Positions 10,521 through 18,230 of a stretch of DNA of 41,290 nucleotides are shown in pieces. How positions within the stretch are numbered: the stretch's first letter is position 1; each line of letters starts with the position of its first letter. The DNA lies in NCBI GenBank assembly GCA_024226335.1, contig JAAELY010000030.1, forward strand, positions 1 through 41,290. Reading direction: 5' to 3'. This DNA comes from a bacterium (lineage in GTDB: Bacteria > Myxococcota_A > UBA9160 > SZUA-336). Position numbers and translations under genes: made by a program. The notes under the pieces were generated by a model. The model did not search any database. It saw only the letters and a program-made list of their open reading frames with translations, and was not told the DNA's origin.

Positions 10521-10874
10521 TTGGAATCGAGAGAAAAGGCGCTTGTGATTGCCGAGACAATCTCTGACAAGAAGGGTCTGGACGTTCAGGTTCTCGACGT
10601 GGCGGACGTGTGCTCATTCACCAGCTTTTTCGTGATTGCGACAGGTACTTCACCACGCCACGTCAAGACTCTGTCCGACGCGGCGGTGGTGGCCTGCAAG
10701 AAGGGCGGCTCCAAGGTTCTCAGCGTCGAAGGCGAGCGAACAGGCAACTGGGTCCTGGTGGACCTCGGGGATGTGGTGGTCCACTTGTTCCGCGAGGAGG
10801 CTCGTGAGTTCTACTCACTCGAGCGCCTCTGGGGTGAAGCCGAGACAATCGAACTGAAGGCTGCGGGCGGCTGA
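10521..10874 (+). CDS. rsfS: ribosome silencing factor RsfS
   Basis: 117 aa, TTG start at 10521, chosen because GGAGG lies 4 nt upstream and the resulting N-terminus (LESREKALVIAETISDKKG) aligns with the family opening. Diagnostic stretches are VQVLDVADVCSFTSFFVIATGTSPRHVK and NWVLVDLGDVVVHLF. RsfS binds L14 on the 50S subunit and blocks subunit joining under starvation. Its TGA overlaps the gpmI ATG (TGATG). The gene rlmH, often found directly after rsfS, is absent here. Confidence 0.94.
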   Translation: MESREKALVIAETISDKKGLDVQVLDVADVCSFTSFFVIATGTSPRHVKTLSDAAVVACKKGGSKVLSVEGERTGNWVLVDLGDVVVHLFREEAREFYSLERLWGEAETIELKAAGG

Positions 10875-12430
10875 TGAGTTCGGGTCGACCCGTCGTCCTG
10901 GTCGTGGTGGACGGCTTTGGAATCGGATCCGGCGGTGCTGACGATGCCACTGCGCTGGCCCATGCACCGTTTTTCGAACGCATCGCTGACGCCTACCCCT
11001 CGACACAGATCGGGACCTCGGGGGCCGCCGTCGGTCTTCCCGATGGACAGATGGGGAATTCCGAAGTCGGCCATATGACGCTGGGCGCTGGTCGCATCCT
11101 GGACCAGGACATGGTGCGCATCCAGAAGTCGATTGCAGCCGGTGAACTCGCCAGCAATCCCGTCGTGCAGGAATTGATCGACGCGGCGCGCAAAGCGGGT
11201 GGGCGTCTGCACCTGATGGGATTGATCTCCGACGGCGGCGTGCACAGTTCAATGGATCACCTGCACGGGTTGCTCGACCTTTGTGAGCAGAAAGACCTGC
11301 AACCGATCCTGCACGCCTTCACTGACGGACGCGATACAGCGCCGCGATCGGCATTGCGATGGATCGAACCCATTGAGGCACGCATCGCGGAGTTGAACGG
11401 ATGCATCGCGACGCTTGGTGGGCGCTACTGGGCCATGGATCGGGACAAGCGCTGGGAGCGTGTCGTGCGCGCCTACCGCGCGATCACTTTGCGCGAAGGC
11501 GAGCCGGCCGCCAGCGCCGTCGAGGCCGTGAAAAATGCGTATGCACGCGATCGGGGCGACGAGTTCATCGATCCATCGGTGATCGCCAACGGACCGGCGC
11601 TCGGAGATGGCGACGCGGTGCTCTTCTTCAACTTTCGAGCAGATCGCGCACGCGAACTCAGCAATGCCCTGACGCGAGCCGTGCCCGATGCTCTCGGGCC
11701 CGAGATCCTCGAACTTCCGGCGCTTGCACTGGGCGCATTCACCAGCCTGACTCTTTACGATGACGACTTCGAATTTCCGGCGATCTTCGAAGCACTCGAT
11801 GTTCCGCGCAGCCTGGGTGAAGTCATCGCAGACTCCGGTGTCTCCCAATTGCGCATCGCCGAGACCGAGAAGTACGCCCACGTCACCTACTTCTTCAGTG
11901 GCGGCCGCGAGCAGGTATTCGCCGGCGAGAAACGCGTGCTGATTCCCTCTCCGCGCGACGTGCCTACCTACGACTTGAAGCCGGAGATGAGTGCGGTCCA
12001 GTTGACCGACGCGCTACTGGAGGAACTCGAAGAAAACGACCACGGGTTCGTTCTGATCAATTTTGCAAATCCCGACATGGTCGGACACACGGGCGTCATC
12101 CCTGCGTGCGTGCAGGCCGTCGAAGTCGTCGCCGCCTGCCTCGATCGCGTGAGCAGTGCCGTCCTGGCCAAGGGTGGCTGTCTACTAATCACTTCCGACC
12201 ACGGGAATATCGAAGAGCTGATCGATGCCGATGGCAAACCTCAAACCGCTCACACGACCAACCCCGTACCCCTGTATTACCTGGCGCGCGACGTCGAGTC
12301 AGCTCGCCTGGAACCCGGCGGTCTGGCCGATCTGGCTGCGACCGTCTGCCACCTGCTCGATCTCCCGGTCCCGGACGAAATGACTGGCAAATGCCTCCTG
12401 CGAAACGATCGGGGCTCCTCGAACTCCTAG
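10874..12430 (+). CDS. gpmI: cofactor-independent (2,3-bisphosphoglycerate-independent) phosphoglycerate mutase
   Basis: 518 aa, matching the family (about 510). Metal site Asp13 (VVVDGFGIG) and the phosphoryl-accepting Ser63 in GQMGNSEVGH are visible. Further metal and substrate motifs are SDGGVHSSMDHLH, HAFTDGRDTAP, NFRADRARE, ANPDMVGHTG and TSDHGNIEE. It is an Mn-dependent alkaline-phosphatase-superfamily enzyme that interconverts 3- and 2-phosphoglycerate in glycolysis and gluconeogenesis. The start overlaps rsfS by one base, and the last 40 nt overlap the probable comF start. Confidence 0.97.
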   Translation: MSSGRPVVLVVVDGFGIGSGGADDATALAHAPFFERIADAYPSTQIGTSGAAVGLPDGQMGNSEVGHMTLGAGRILDQDMVRIQKSIAAGELASNPVVQELIDAARKAGGRLHLMGLISDGGVHSSMDHLHGLLDLCEQKDLQPILHAFTDGRDTAPRSALRWIEPIEARIAELNGCIATLGGRYWAMDRDKRWERVVRAYRAITLREGEPAASAVEAVKNAYARDRGDEFIDPSVIANGPALGDGDAVLFFNFRADRARELSNALTRAVPDALGPEILELPALALGAFTSLTLYDDDFEFPAIFEALDVPRSLGEVIADSGVSQLRIAETEKYAHVTYFFSGGREQVFAGEKRVLIPSPRDVPTYDLKPEMSAVQLTDALLEELEENDHGFVLINFANPDMVGHTGVIPACVQAVEVVAACLDRVSSAVLAKGGCLLITSDHGNIEELIDADGKPQTAHTTNPVPLYYLARDVESARLEPGGLADLAATVCHLLDLPVPDEMTGKCLLRNDRGSSNS

Positions 12431-13278
12431 TTCCGAGCGTCTGCCCGGCTTGTGATCTACCCCGATATCCGGGGGACAGGCTGTTGTGTGGCACCTGCGC
12501 ATCCGACCTGAGGCCGATGCGCGAACTCGGAGGCGTGCGCACGGCACTTGAGTACGGCGGTACCGGCGCTGTACTCGTTCGGCGCTTCAAGTTCGATCGG
12601 CGGCTGGACGCCCTGGCCGTGCTGATCGAGCCGCTGGTGGAGCGCGTCCGCGAGCTACCCATCGATGGAATCATCCCGGTGCCGCGTCATCCGGGACGCG
12701 TGAGAGAACTGGGGTGTGACCCAGTCTTCGAACTGGCGAGGAGACTCGCCCGCCGATGCGGGCGACCCCTCTGGGATGGGGCCTTGATGCGAAACCGCCA
12801 GACGGCCCCGCAGACGGGCCTGGATCCTCGTGCGCGACGTCAGAACATCGCGGGCAGCTTCTCGACGCAAGCGGCAGAACGGTTGAATCGGCGGATCCTG
12901 CTTCTGGACGACGTGACGACCACCGGAGCGACTCTGAGGGAGGCAGAACTCGCGCTTCGCTCGGGCGGCAAACCGAAGGCGGTCATTCCCGTGGCTCTGG
13001 CCGGAACCCCACCGGCCGCTTGGACGAACCCGTGCCCGGTGCGCTATAACGGCAACGATTCACAGGTAGCGGGAGGCCCCCCAGTGGCGGATTCAGTCAA
13101 GCTCACGAGCGATCTCACCCTCGGCCATCAGGCCAACCTCGGCGAGGAAGTCAGTAATAGCGACTTCAGCGCGGGTACTGAAATGACCGTGCTCGAGGAG
13201 TTCGAAAACGCGTGGCTCGTCAAGAGCGACGACGGCCAGTTGTTCAACGTCAGGAAGGATCAGGCTCAACCGGCGTAA
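12391..13278 (+). CDS. comF: ComF family phosphoribosyltransferase-like protein with extra C-terminal region
   Basis: 295 aa from the ATG at 12391, which is inside gpmI (40-nt overlap). This start leaves the usual short lead to the zinc ribbon C18-x2-C21 ... C33-x2-C36. The phosphoribosyltransferase-type domain has the PRPP loop LLLDDVTTTGAT (170-181). ComF proteins act in DNA uptake in competent bacteria, but many genomes keep them with unknown roles. The normal ComF fold ends near residue 203. About 90 further residues follow in frame without a stop, including a compact 64-residue segment (232-295) that has its own ribosome-binding site. The 3' end overlaps the convergent PAS/receiver gene by 29 nt. 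The fusion or nested-gene question is left open. Confidence 0.82.
   Translation: MPPAKRSGLLELLVPSVCPACDLPRYPGDRLLCGTCASDLRPMRELGGVRTALEYGGTGAVLVRRFKFDRRLDALAVLIEPLVERVRELPIDGIIPVPRHPGRVRELGCDPVFELARRLARRCGRPLWDGALMRNRQTAPQTGLDPRARRQNIAGSFSTQAAERLNRRILLLDDVTTTGATLREAELALRSGGKPKAVIPVALAGTPPAAWTNPCPVRYNGNDSQVAGGPPVADSVKLTSDLTLGHQANLGEEVSNSDFSAGTEMTVLEEFENAWLVKSDDGQLFNVRKDQAQPA
13084..13278 (+). CDS. possible separate small protein nested in frame at the comF 3' end
   Basis: A GTG at 13084 is preceded by GGGAGG with a 7-nt spacer, an ideal start site. It would give a 64-residue acidic protein with a beta-rich middle (EMTVLEEFENAWLVKSDDG) suggestive of a small SH3-like barrel. I do not recognise a family. 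It lies in the same frame as comF with no stop between, so it may be made both as a fusion tail and as a free protein, or only as one of these. Confidence 0.4.
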   Translation: MADSVKLTSDLTLGHQANLGEEVSNSDFSAGTEMTVLEEFENAWLVKSDDGQLFNVRKDQAQPA

Positions 13279-14308
13279 GCAACTCGCTCAGAGTCTGAAT
13301 CAGACGATCGGGCTTGATTGGCTTCTTGAAGAGCACGCGCTCGAGCCCTTCCATACGACTTCGCTTGATGATGTGGTCTTTGTCGAAGTAGAAGGCCGTC
13401 ATCAACACGACCTGTGTATTCGGACACAGCTTGCGAGCAGCCATCAAGAGTTCGTAGCCGTCCATCTCGGGCATGACCACGTCCGAGAGCACCAGCTCGT
13501 AGACGGAATTCTCGAGCCGTTGGAGCGCTTCGCGCCCATTGGTTGCCGAATCCACACTTGCGCCTGCGTCGATCAGGATCTCGACCACGGATTCGCGCAC
13601 AGCCGTATCGTCATCCACGACCATCAGATGGTAGCCGTGCAGCGGTCCAAGGGGCTTATCGACTCTCGACAGGTCGACCATGCGCGCGCCGCCCAGGTAA
13701 CCGGTGCTGGTGTATTCTTCCTGTTCGGACATCTCCCGCAGACGACCGATGTGTCCTTCGATTCGCCCGATCTCCTGGCGGATGCTCGCTAAACGCTCCA
13801 GTTGCGCGATCCCGCCTGCATCGCGCAGATAGCTCTCTAGCAATGAGATCTGGTTCGTGATCACGGTGAGCGGGTTGTTGATCTCATGGGAAAGACCGAT
13901 CGCTACCTCGCCAAGCACGGCCAGCTGGTCTTTGCGCTGCATCTCGGTGAGGTCCTTGGCAAAGCCGATCGTGCCCTGCTCCTCGTCCTGATCGTTGAGC
14001 AGGATGACTCCGGAGATGGCGACGGGGATCCTCTGATTGTTCTTGGCCACGAAGACCGTCGGCAAGTTGACCGCAACGCCCTTGCCGCCGTTTCCCGGAT
14101 CGCGCATGGCCGCCATGACCCGCTTGGCTTCCTGGGGCGACGGATAGAGTTCGGTCACGAAGTGCCCGATGATCTCTTCGCGCGAAAAACCCAGGTTCCT
14201 TTGCGCGCCGTCGTTGTAATACGCGATGTTCCCGGCGGCATCCGTCGCAACCACCATATCGGGTGAAGCTTCGATCAACCGCTCGAGAGTCGCCTTGTCC
14301 AAAGGCAT
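13250..14308 (-). CDS. PAS-DHp-receiver protein lacking a histidine-kinase ATPase domain
   Basis: 352 aa, no membrane segment or signal. PAS domain at about 5-120 (ASPDMVVATDAAGNIAYYN; GFAKDLTE), then a HisKA dimerisation/phosphoacceptor helix with His141 in GLSHEINNPL (about 128-190), then a short linker and a receiver domain (about 225-345) with Asp232/Asp233, phosphoacceptor Asp276 (VLSDVVMPEMDG), Thr304 and Lys328/Lys329. The HATPase_c domain expected between DHp and receiver (about 110 residues with N, G1 and G2 boxes) is absent, so the protein should not autophosphorylate. It may be a phosphorelay partner of another kinase or a PAS-sensing scaffold. The ATG has no Shine-Dalgarno but a TAGACT 7 nt upstream. 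Confidence 0.85.
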   Translation of the reverse strand: MPLDKATLERLIEASPDMVVATDAAGNIAYYNDGAQRNLGFSREEIIGHFVTELYPSPQEAKRVMAAMRDPGNGGKGVAVNLPTVFVAKNNQRIPVAISGVILLNDQDEEQGTIGFAKDLTEMQRKDQLAVLGEVAIGLSHEINNPLTVITNQISLLESYLRDAGGIAQLERLASIRQEIGRIEGHIGRLREMSEQEEYTSTGYLGGARMVDLSRVDKPLGPLHGYHLMVVDDDTAVRESVVEILIDAGASVDSATNGREALQRLENSVYELVLSDVVMPEMDGYELLMAARKLCPNTQVVLMTAFYFDKDHIIKRSRMEGLERVLFKKPIKPDRLIQTLSELLTPVEPDPS

Positions 14309-14315
14309 TGTCGTC

Positions 14316-14321
14316 AGTCTA
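14316..14321 (-). promoter_or_regulatory. leaderless-type -10 element of the PAS-receiver gene
   Basis: On the minus strand TAGACT ends 7 nt before the ATG at 14308, in the 33-nt gap after the GH35 gene. With no Shine-Dalgarno present it suggests independent, leaderless expression rather than read-through only. Confidence 0.45.
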
Positions 14322-14341
14322 TCCCTTGAGCGAGCAAGCTT

Positions 14342-16627
14342 CTACATCGGCTCCAGGCGCAGCTTGCCCAGTGCGGCTCGCTCATTGCGCTTCCAGAGTG
14401 CGACGGCCAGGTGATTCTCCCCCTCGGGTCTCAGAACCCCCCAAGGCAGAAGAAAGCGCCGCTGCGGGCCCAGTTCCGGCCAGTAGCGCCCGATCAGATA
14501 GGAATTCAGATACAGATTGGCCTTCCCTCGACCGGGATCGAAGGCGAGGCCGAGCGCCATGCTCTTCGCGTCGATGCCCTCGAGTTCGAAGCTCGTCTCG
14601 TACAAACCCACACCTTCGGGGTTGCCCGGCCAGCCGTGGGGCAGAATCACTTCCCGGGTTCCGACGCGCTCTACGCCGTCGAAAGCGACGATCGGCGTCA
14701 GGCCGCGTTCTCCCCGCACGAGCCCGCCGCGGAAACGCCAGCGGATCTGATTGTGTCCGGTATCGATGCGCACGATACCGCGCGGATTCGCACCATCGTC
14801 GGCAAATCCCTTGTTGTGACCCAGGCTCTCCACGCAGATCACAATCGTATTGTGGCCCTGCGAGAAAGAGGCCGCGCCCAGCCCGATGCGCGAGATTCGC
14901 GCGCCATCCGGTCCGACACCGAGGGCGTTTCGGTGCTGGTCACCACTCGCGATCAGCGCTCCATTGATCCAGACCGCCCAGCAGTGGCGTGCGTCGAGGC
15001 GCAGTCTGTCGAGCGGTCCTTCGAATACTCCCCGATACCAGACAAAGCCGTAGTGCAGACCCAGTGAGTCGATGTCCATCGTGCCCGTCTTCACGGCTTC
15101 GGCAGGGATTTCGTCCCAGGAAGCGTCGTCATAGGCGGGGTCGATCTGGGGGCTGGCGCAAGAAAAACTCCAGCGCTCGAGCCGCGGCAGGGCCGGTGGC
15201 AACTGGGGCGTCGGAGCCTTCCAGCGAAGCGGCTCGGGGCTGACGGCCAGGAGCTTCTCTTCTGCATCGTAGACCCGAATTTGTGTCTCCCAGGGCGCGA
15301 GTTCCGCGCGCTCGGACTCTGGAAGCCGAGCTTTGCAAGTCGTCTGATTCGGATTGCGCAGGAAAACGTAGCGGTTCTCGAAACCCTGGCGGGTGATCAA
15401 GTGCGCATCGTCTCCCCTTCCCCGTCCGGGAAGCACGTCTGTGCGTGCGATGTCCTGTTCGAAGCGCTCGAGAAACTCGTTGAGACGATGCACCGTCTCG
15501 TAGCGCACGCCCGTGCCTCCCGACTCCGTGATAGGCGCTGCGTAGTCGTACGAGCTGTACACGTCCGGACTCGACATATAGCCCCAGGTGATCCCACCGC
15601 AGAACACGTAGTAGTTCCAGAGCGTCGCACGTGCCGCGAGCGCGGCCACGGTCGCGTTGCAGATCCCCTCGGGGCCGAGTCGTTCGCGAAAGAAGTCGTA
15701 CCCCGTTCCACCCCAGCCGTCATACCAGCCGCCCTGAAGCTCGGGGTAGAAAACCGGATTCTGTTCTCGATGGGCTGCCAGATCCTCTTCATCGCTGAGA
15801 AATTCGTCGAAAGTGTCTTTGCGATCCCGCCAATCACTCGAGAAATCGACGATCGGGTAGCGATCGAGTGAGAGAATATCGACGTCGGCTTGTCGGCCTG
15901 AGCGCGGAGACACATCGTTGTGGAAAATCGGCACGTCGACGCCCAGATCAAGCATCATCGCTCTGAGTTCGCGCATATAGCTACTGGTCTGGCCGCGGAC
16001 TTCGTCGACGCCGCCCTTTCGCCCCATGATGCGACGTCGCACCGCGGGATGGTTCGCGATGCGCTCCAAGCGCTTCGAGCCGAACCAGCGGATCAACAGG
16101 TCGTAGAGATCCTGGGGGATGCCGGCGAATACGCTCGGAACCGAGTACTCGTTCTCGATCTGCGCAAGCAGAAGATTGGAGCGATGCGCGAAGCGGGGCA
16201 CGATTTGCTCGAACCACTCCCTGGTCGCCTTGACGAACTCCACTGAATGGCTGTAGCCGAGTTCATTGCGACAGCGCGGAACGATCGAGGGCTCGCGCAA
16301 CATCCACGCGGGCAGTCCCCCAAAGTCGATCTCAGCACAGATATAGGGACCGGGGCGCGCAATCAGATAGAGCCCCTCGTCTTCGATCATGTCGTGCAGG
16401 AGGTCGACGTCGCGCGGACCACTGAAGTCGAAGTCTCCGCGCACCTCGGAGTGGTAGTTCCACGGGTAGTAAAGGTCGACTGCGTTCAGGCCAGCCGCCC
16501 GCATCTTCGCCAGCCGATCCCTCCAGAGTTCCGGCGCTGGCAAGCGAAAATAGTGCAACGAGCCCGAGCGGATCAGCTTTCGCTGTCCATCCACCAGTAC
16601 GCTGTGGTGATCGAACTCGACTTTCAA
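14342..16627 (-). CDS. glycoside hydrolase family 35 beta-galactosidase
   Basis: About 761 aa from the TTG at 16627, chosen because it removes overlap with trxB and starts right before the conserved lead-in (FDHHSVLVDGQRKLIRSGSLHYFR). An ATG at 16735 would lie 89 nt inside trxB. GH35 landmarks: GSLHYFRLP (22-30), WNYHS, RPGPYICAEIDFGGLPAWML (91-110), acid/base Glu160 in QIENEY and nucleophile Glu296 in FYPELQGGWYDGWGG. C-terminal beta-sandwich modules follow (with the usual FDPGRGKANLYLNSYLIGRYWPELGPQ). No signal peptide is visible, so it is probably intracellular and removes terminal galactose from imported oligosaccharides. Its place behind greA and trxB is unusual. Confidence 0.88.
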   Translation of the reverse strand: MKVEFDHHSVLVDGQRKLIRSGSLHYFRLPAPELWRDRLAKMRAAGLNAVDLYYPWNYHSEVRGDFDFSGPRDVDLLHDMIEDEGLYLIARPGPYICAEIDFGGLPAWMLREPSIVPRCRNELGYSHSVEFVKATREWFEQIVPRFAHRSNLLLAQIENEYSVPSVFAGIPQDLYDLLIRWFGSKRLERIANHPAVRRRIMGRKGGVDEVRGQTSSYMRELRAMMLDLGVDVPIFHNDVSPRSGRQADVDILSLDRYPIVDFSSDWRDRKDTFDEFLSDEEDLAAHREQNPVFYPELQGGWYDGWGGTGYDFFRERLGPEGICNATVAALAARATLWNYYVFCGGITWGYMSSPDVYSSYDYAAPITESGGTGVRYETVHRLNEFLERFEQDIARTDVLPGRGRGDDAHLITRQGFENRYVFLRNPNQTTCKARLPESERAELAPWETQIRVYDAEEKLLAVSPEPLRWKAPTPQLPPALPRLERWSFSCASPQIDPAYDDASWDEIPAEAVKTGTMDIDSLGLHYGFVWYRGVFEGPLDRLRLDARHCWAVWINGALIASGDQHRNALGVGPDGARISRIGLGAASFSQGHNTIVICVESLGHNKGFADDGANPRGIVRIDTGHNQIRWRFRGGLVRGERGLTPIVAFDGVERVGTREVILPHGWPGNPEGVGLYETSFELEGIDAKSMALGLAFDPGRGKANLYLNSYLIGRYWPELGPQRRFLLPWGVLRPEGENHLAVALWKRNERAALGKLRLEPM

Positions 16628-16646
16628 CGCGGATCCGATCGCCCGC

Positions 16647-17585
16647 TCACTCGTTTTCCGCGAGCCAGCGCTCGGCGTCGAGCGCGGCCACACAGCCGGT
16701 TCCGGCTGCGGTAATCGCCTGGCGGTAGTTCGCATCCATCACATCGCCGCACGCAAAAATACCTTCGATGTTCGTCCGGCTCGTGCCCGGTTCCACGGCG
16801 AGATAGCCGTTGGGATGCGTGGCGAGGCGGTGGGCCACCAGTTCGGTATTGGGTTGGTGGCCGATTGCAATGAACACGGCTTCGACCGCCAGCTCCGAAA
16901 GGTCGCCAGTTTTCACGTTCTTGATTCGCACTCCCGTCACCCCGTCGTCGTTGCCGAGCACTTCCTCGAGCACACTGTCCCAGACGAGTTCAATCTTCGG
17001 ATTGGCGAGAGCGCGATCCTGCATGATCTTGCTGGCTCGGAGTGAGTCGCGCCGGTGGATGACGTGCACGACACTCGCAAAGCGAGTCAGAAACAGGGCT
17101 TCCTCAACAGCAGTGTCGCCGCCCCCGATCACGACCATGGCCTTGCCGCGATAGAGTGCCCCATCGCAGGTCGCACACGCGGACACACCCTTGTTCTTGA
17201 AGGCTTCTTCGGACTCGAGACCAAGCCAGCGCGCGGTGGCTCCGGTCGAGATGATCAGGGCATCGCTGGTGAAACTCTTGCTATCGGTCTTCACGCGAAA
17301 AGGCCGGGTATCAAAATCGATTTCGAGCGCATCCTCGAACACGATGCGTGCGTCGAAGCGCTCGGCCTGCTTCTGGAACAAGTCCATCAAATCGGGGCCC
17401 GTGATGCCTTCGGGAAAGCCCGGGTAATTCTCCACTTCGGTGGTCAGCATGAGCTGGCCACCGAACGCGGTACCCGCAACGACCACAGGTGCCAGTTCAG
17501 CGCGCCCGGCGTAGATGGCGGCTGTGTAACCGGCAGGACCACTGCCCACGATCAGGATCTTGGTGTGTTCGGGGGATTCAGACAT
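16647..17585 (-). CDS. trxB: thioredoxin-disulfide reductase
   Basis: 312 aa from the ATG at 17585 (MSESPEH). An in-frame earlier ATG would overlap greA. FAD site GSGPAGYTAAIYAGRAEL (14-31), redox-active C137-A-T-C140, NADPH site IGGGDTAVEEA (153-163) and the FAD-closing GIFACGDV ... YRQAITAAGTGC are all present. The enzyme passes electrons from NADPH to thioredoxin in the cytoplasm. It lies 7 nt after greA and 19 nt before the GH35 gene on the same strand, so greA-trxB-GH35 probably form one operon. Confidence 0.96.
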   Translation of the reverse strand: MSESPEHTKILIVGSGPAGYTAAIYAGRAELAPVVVAGTAFGGQLMLTTEVENYPGFPEGITGPDLMDLFQKQAERFDARIVFEDALEIDFDTRPFRVKTDSKSFTSDALIISTGATARWLGLESEEAFKNKGVSACATCDGALYRGKAMVVIGGGDTAVEEALFLTRFASVVHVIHRRDSLRASKIMQDRALANPKIELVWDSVLEEVLGNDDGVTGVRIKNVKTGDLSELAVEAVFIAIGHQPNTELVAHRLATHPNGYLAVEPGTSRTNIEGIFACGDVMDANYRQAITAAGTGCVAALDAERWLAENE

Positions 17586-17592
17586 GACTCGT

Positions 17593-18072
17593 TCAGGTGA
17601 ACGGGAGAATACCGCGCACTTCGTACTCACGAGTACCCGCTGGGACGCTTACTACGATCATATCGTCCACGGCCTTGCCGATCAGCGCTCGAGCCACTGG
17701 ACTCGTGACCGAGAGCAGTCCGTTGGAGATATCGGCTTCGTCCTCGCCCACGATCGTGTAGGTGACTTCGTCGCCAGAATCCAGATCTTCGAGCACGACT
17801 CGGGTGCCGAAACGAACCCGGTCCAGACCCACGTCCGCCGTCTTCACGACTTCGGACCGAGCGATCCGGTCTTCGATCGTTCGGATCCGGGCCTCGATCA
17901 TGCCCTGTTTTTCCTTTGCGGCATCGTATTCGGCGTTCTCGGACAGATCGCCGTGTTCGCGCGCAACTCGAATCTCATCGACTATCGCGGGGCGGTCCTT
18001 CCCCTTGAGATGCTTGAGCTCCTGGCTCAGCATCTCAAACCCGCGTTGGGTCATATGAACTTTTTCGCTCAG
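17593..18072 (-). CDS. greA: transcription elongation factor GreA (probable CTG start)
   Basis: 159 aa if started at the CTG at 18072. This start has AAGGAG 8 nt upstream and yields an N-terminus of LSEKVHMTQRG, which aligns with the usual 158-aa GreA. The ATG at 18054 would give 153 aa without any Shine-Dalgarno. The coiled-coil stalk carries the EHGDLSENAEYDAAKEKQ tip signature, and the C-terminal FKBP-like part ends GTREYEVRGI. GreA enters the RNA polymerase secondary channel and stimulates cleavage of backtracked RNA. It is the first gene of a greA-trxB-GH35 unit. Confidence 0.95.
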   Translation of the reverse strand: MSEKVHMTQRGFEMLSQELKHLKGKDRPAIVDEIRVAREHGDLSENAEYDAAKEKQGMIEARIRTIEDRIARSEVVKTADVGLDRVRFGTRVVLEDLDSGDEVTYTIVGEDEADISNGLLSVTSPVARALIGKAVDDMIVVSVPAGTREYEVRGILPFT

Positions 18073-18080
18073 GGAACCGT

Positions 18081-18086
18081 CTCCTT
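18081..18086 (-). promoter_or_regulatory. Shine-Dalgarno that decides the greA start
   Basis: AAGGAG on the minus strand, 8 nt from a CTG codon at 18070-18072 and 26 nt from the first ATG. The spacing supports initiation at CTG. Confidence 0.7.
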
Positions 18087-18191
18087 CAAACCTGCCACAC
18101 GAAGCTTAACGGGGCTCTGGAGGCGCTGCAAAGGGTCCGAGAAGGCACCGCCCATTTGGAACTGCCAGATCTGGGCTTGACCGGGAGTGCC

Positions 18192-18200
18192 TGTTAGACT
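18192..18200 (+). promoter_or_regulatory. extended -10 promoter of the STN-repeat lipoprotein
   Basis: TGTTAGACT fits an extended -10 (TGnTAnnnT). It gives a leader of about 24 nt to the GTG at 18231 and includes the AGGAG at 18220-18224. A TTGACC lies 12 nt upstream of the -10 hexamer, shorter than the normal -35 spacing. Confidence 0.45.
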
Positions 18201-18230
18201 GGCTCGCCCAGAACTTTCCAGGAGACCGCT

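Noticed and set aside
18177-18200. TTGACC-12-TAGACT, with TTGAAG-12-TACCAT before proA and TTGCAA-12-TATAGT before the AMIN gene
   Set aside because: The 12-nt spacing is too short for a sigma-70-type -35/-10 pair, and only three cases were found. Kept only the -10 parts.
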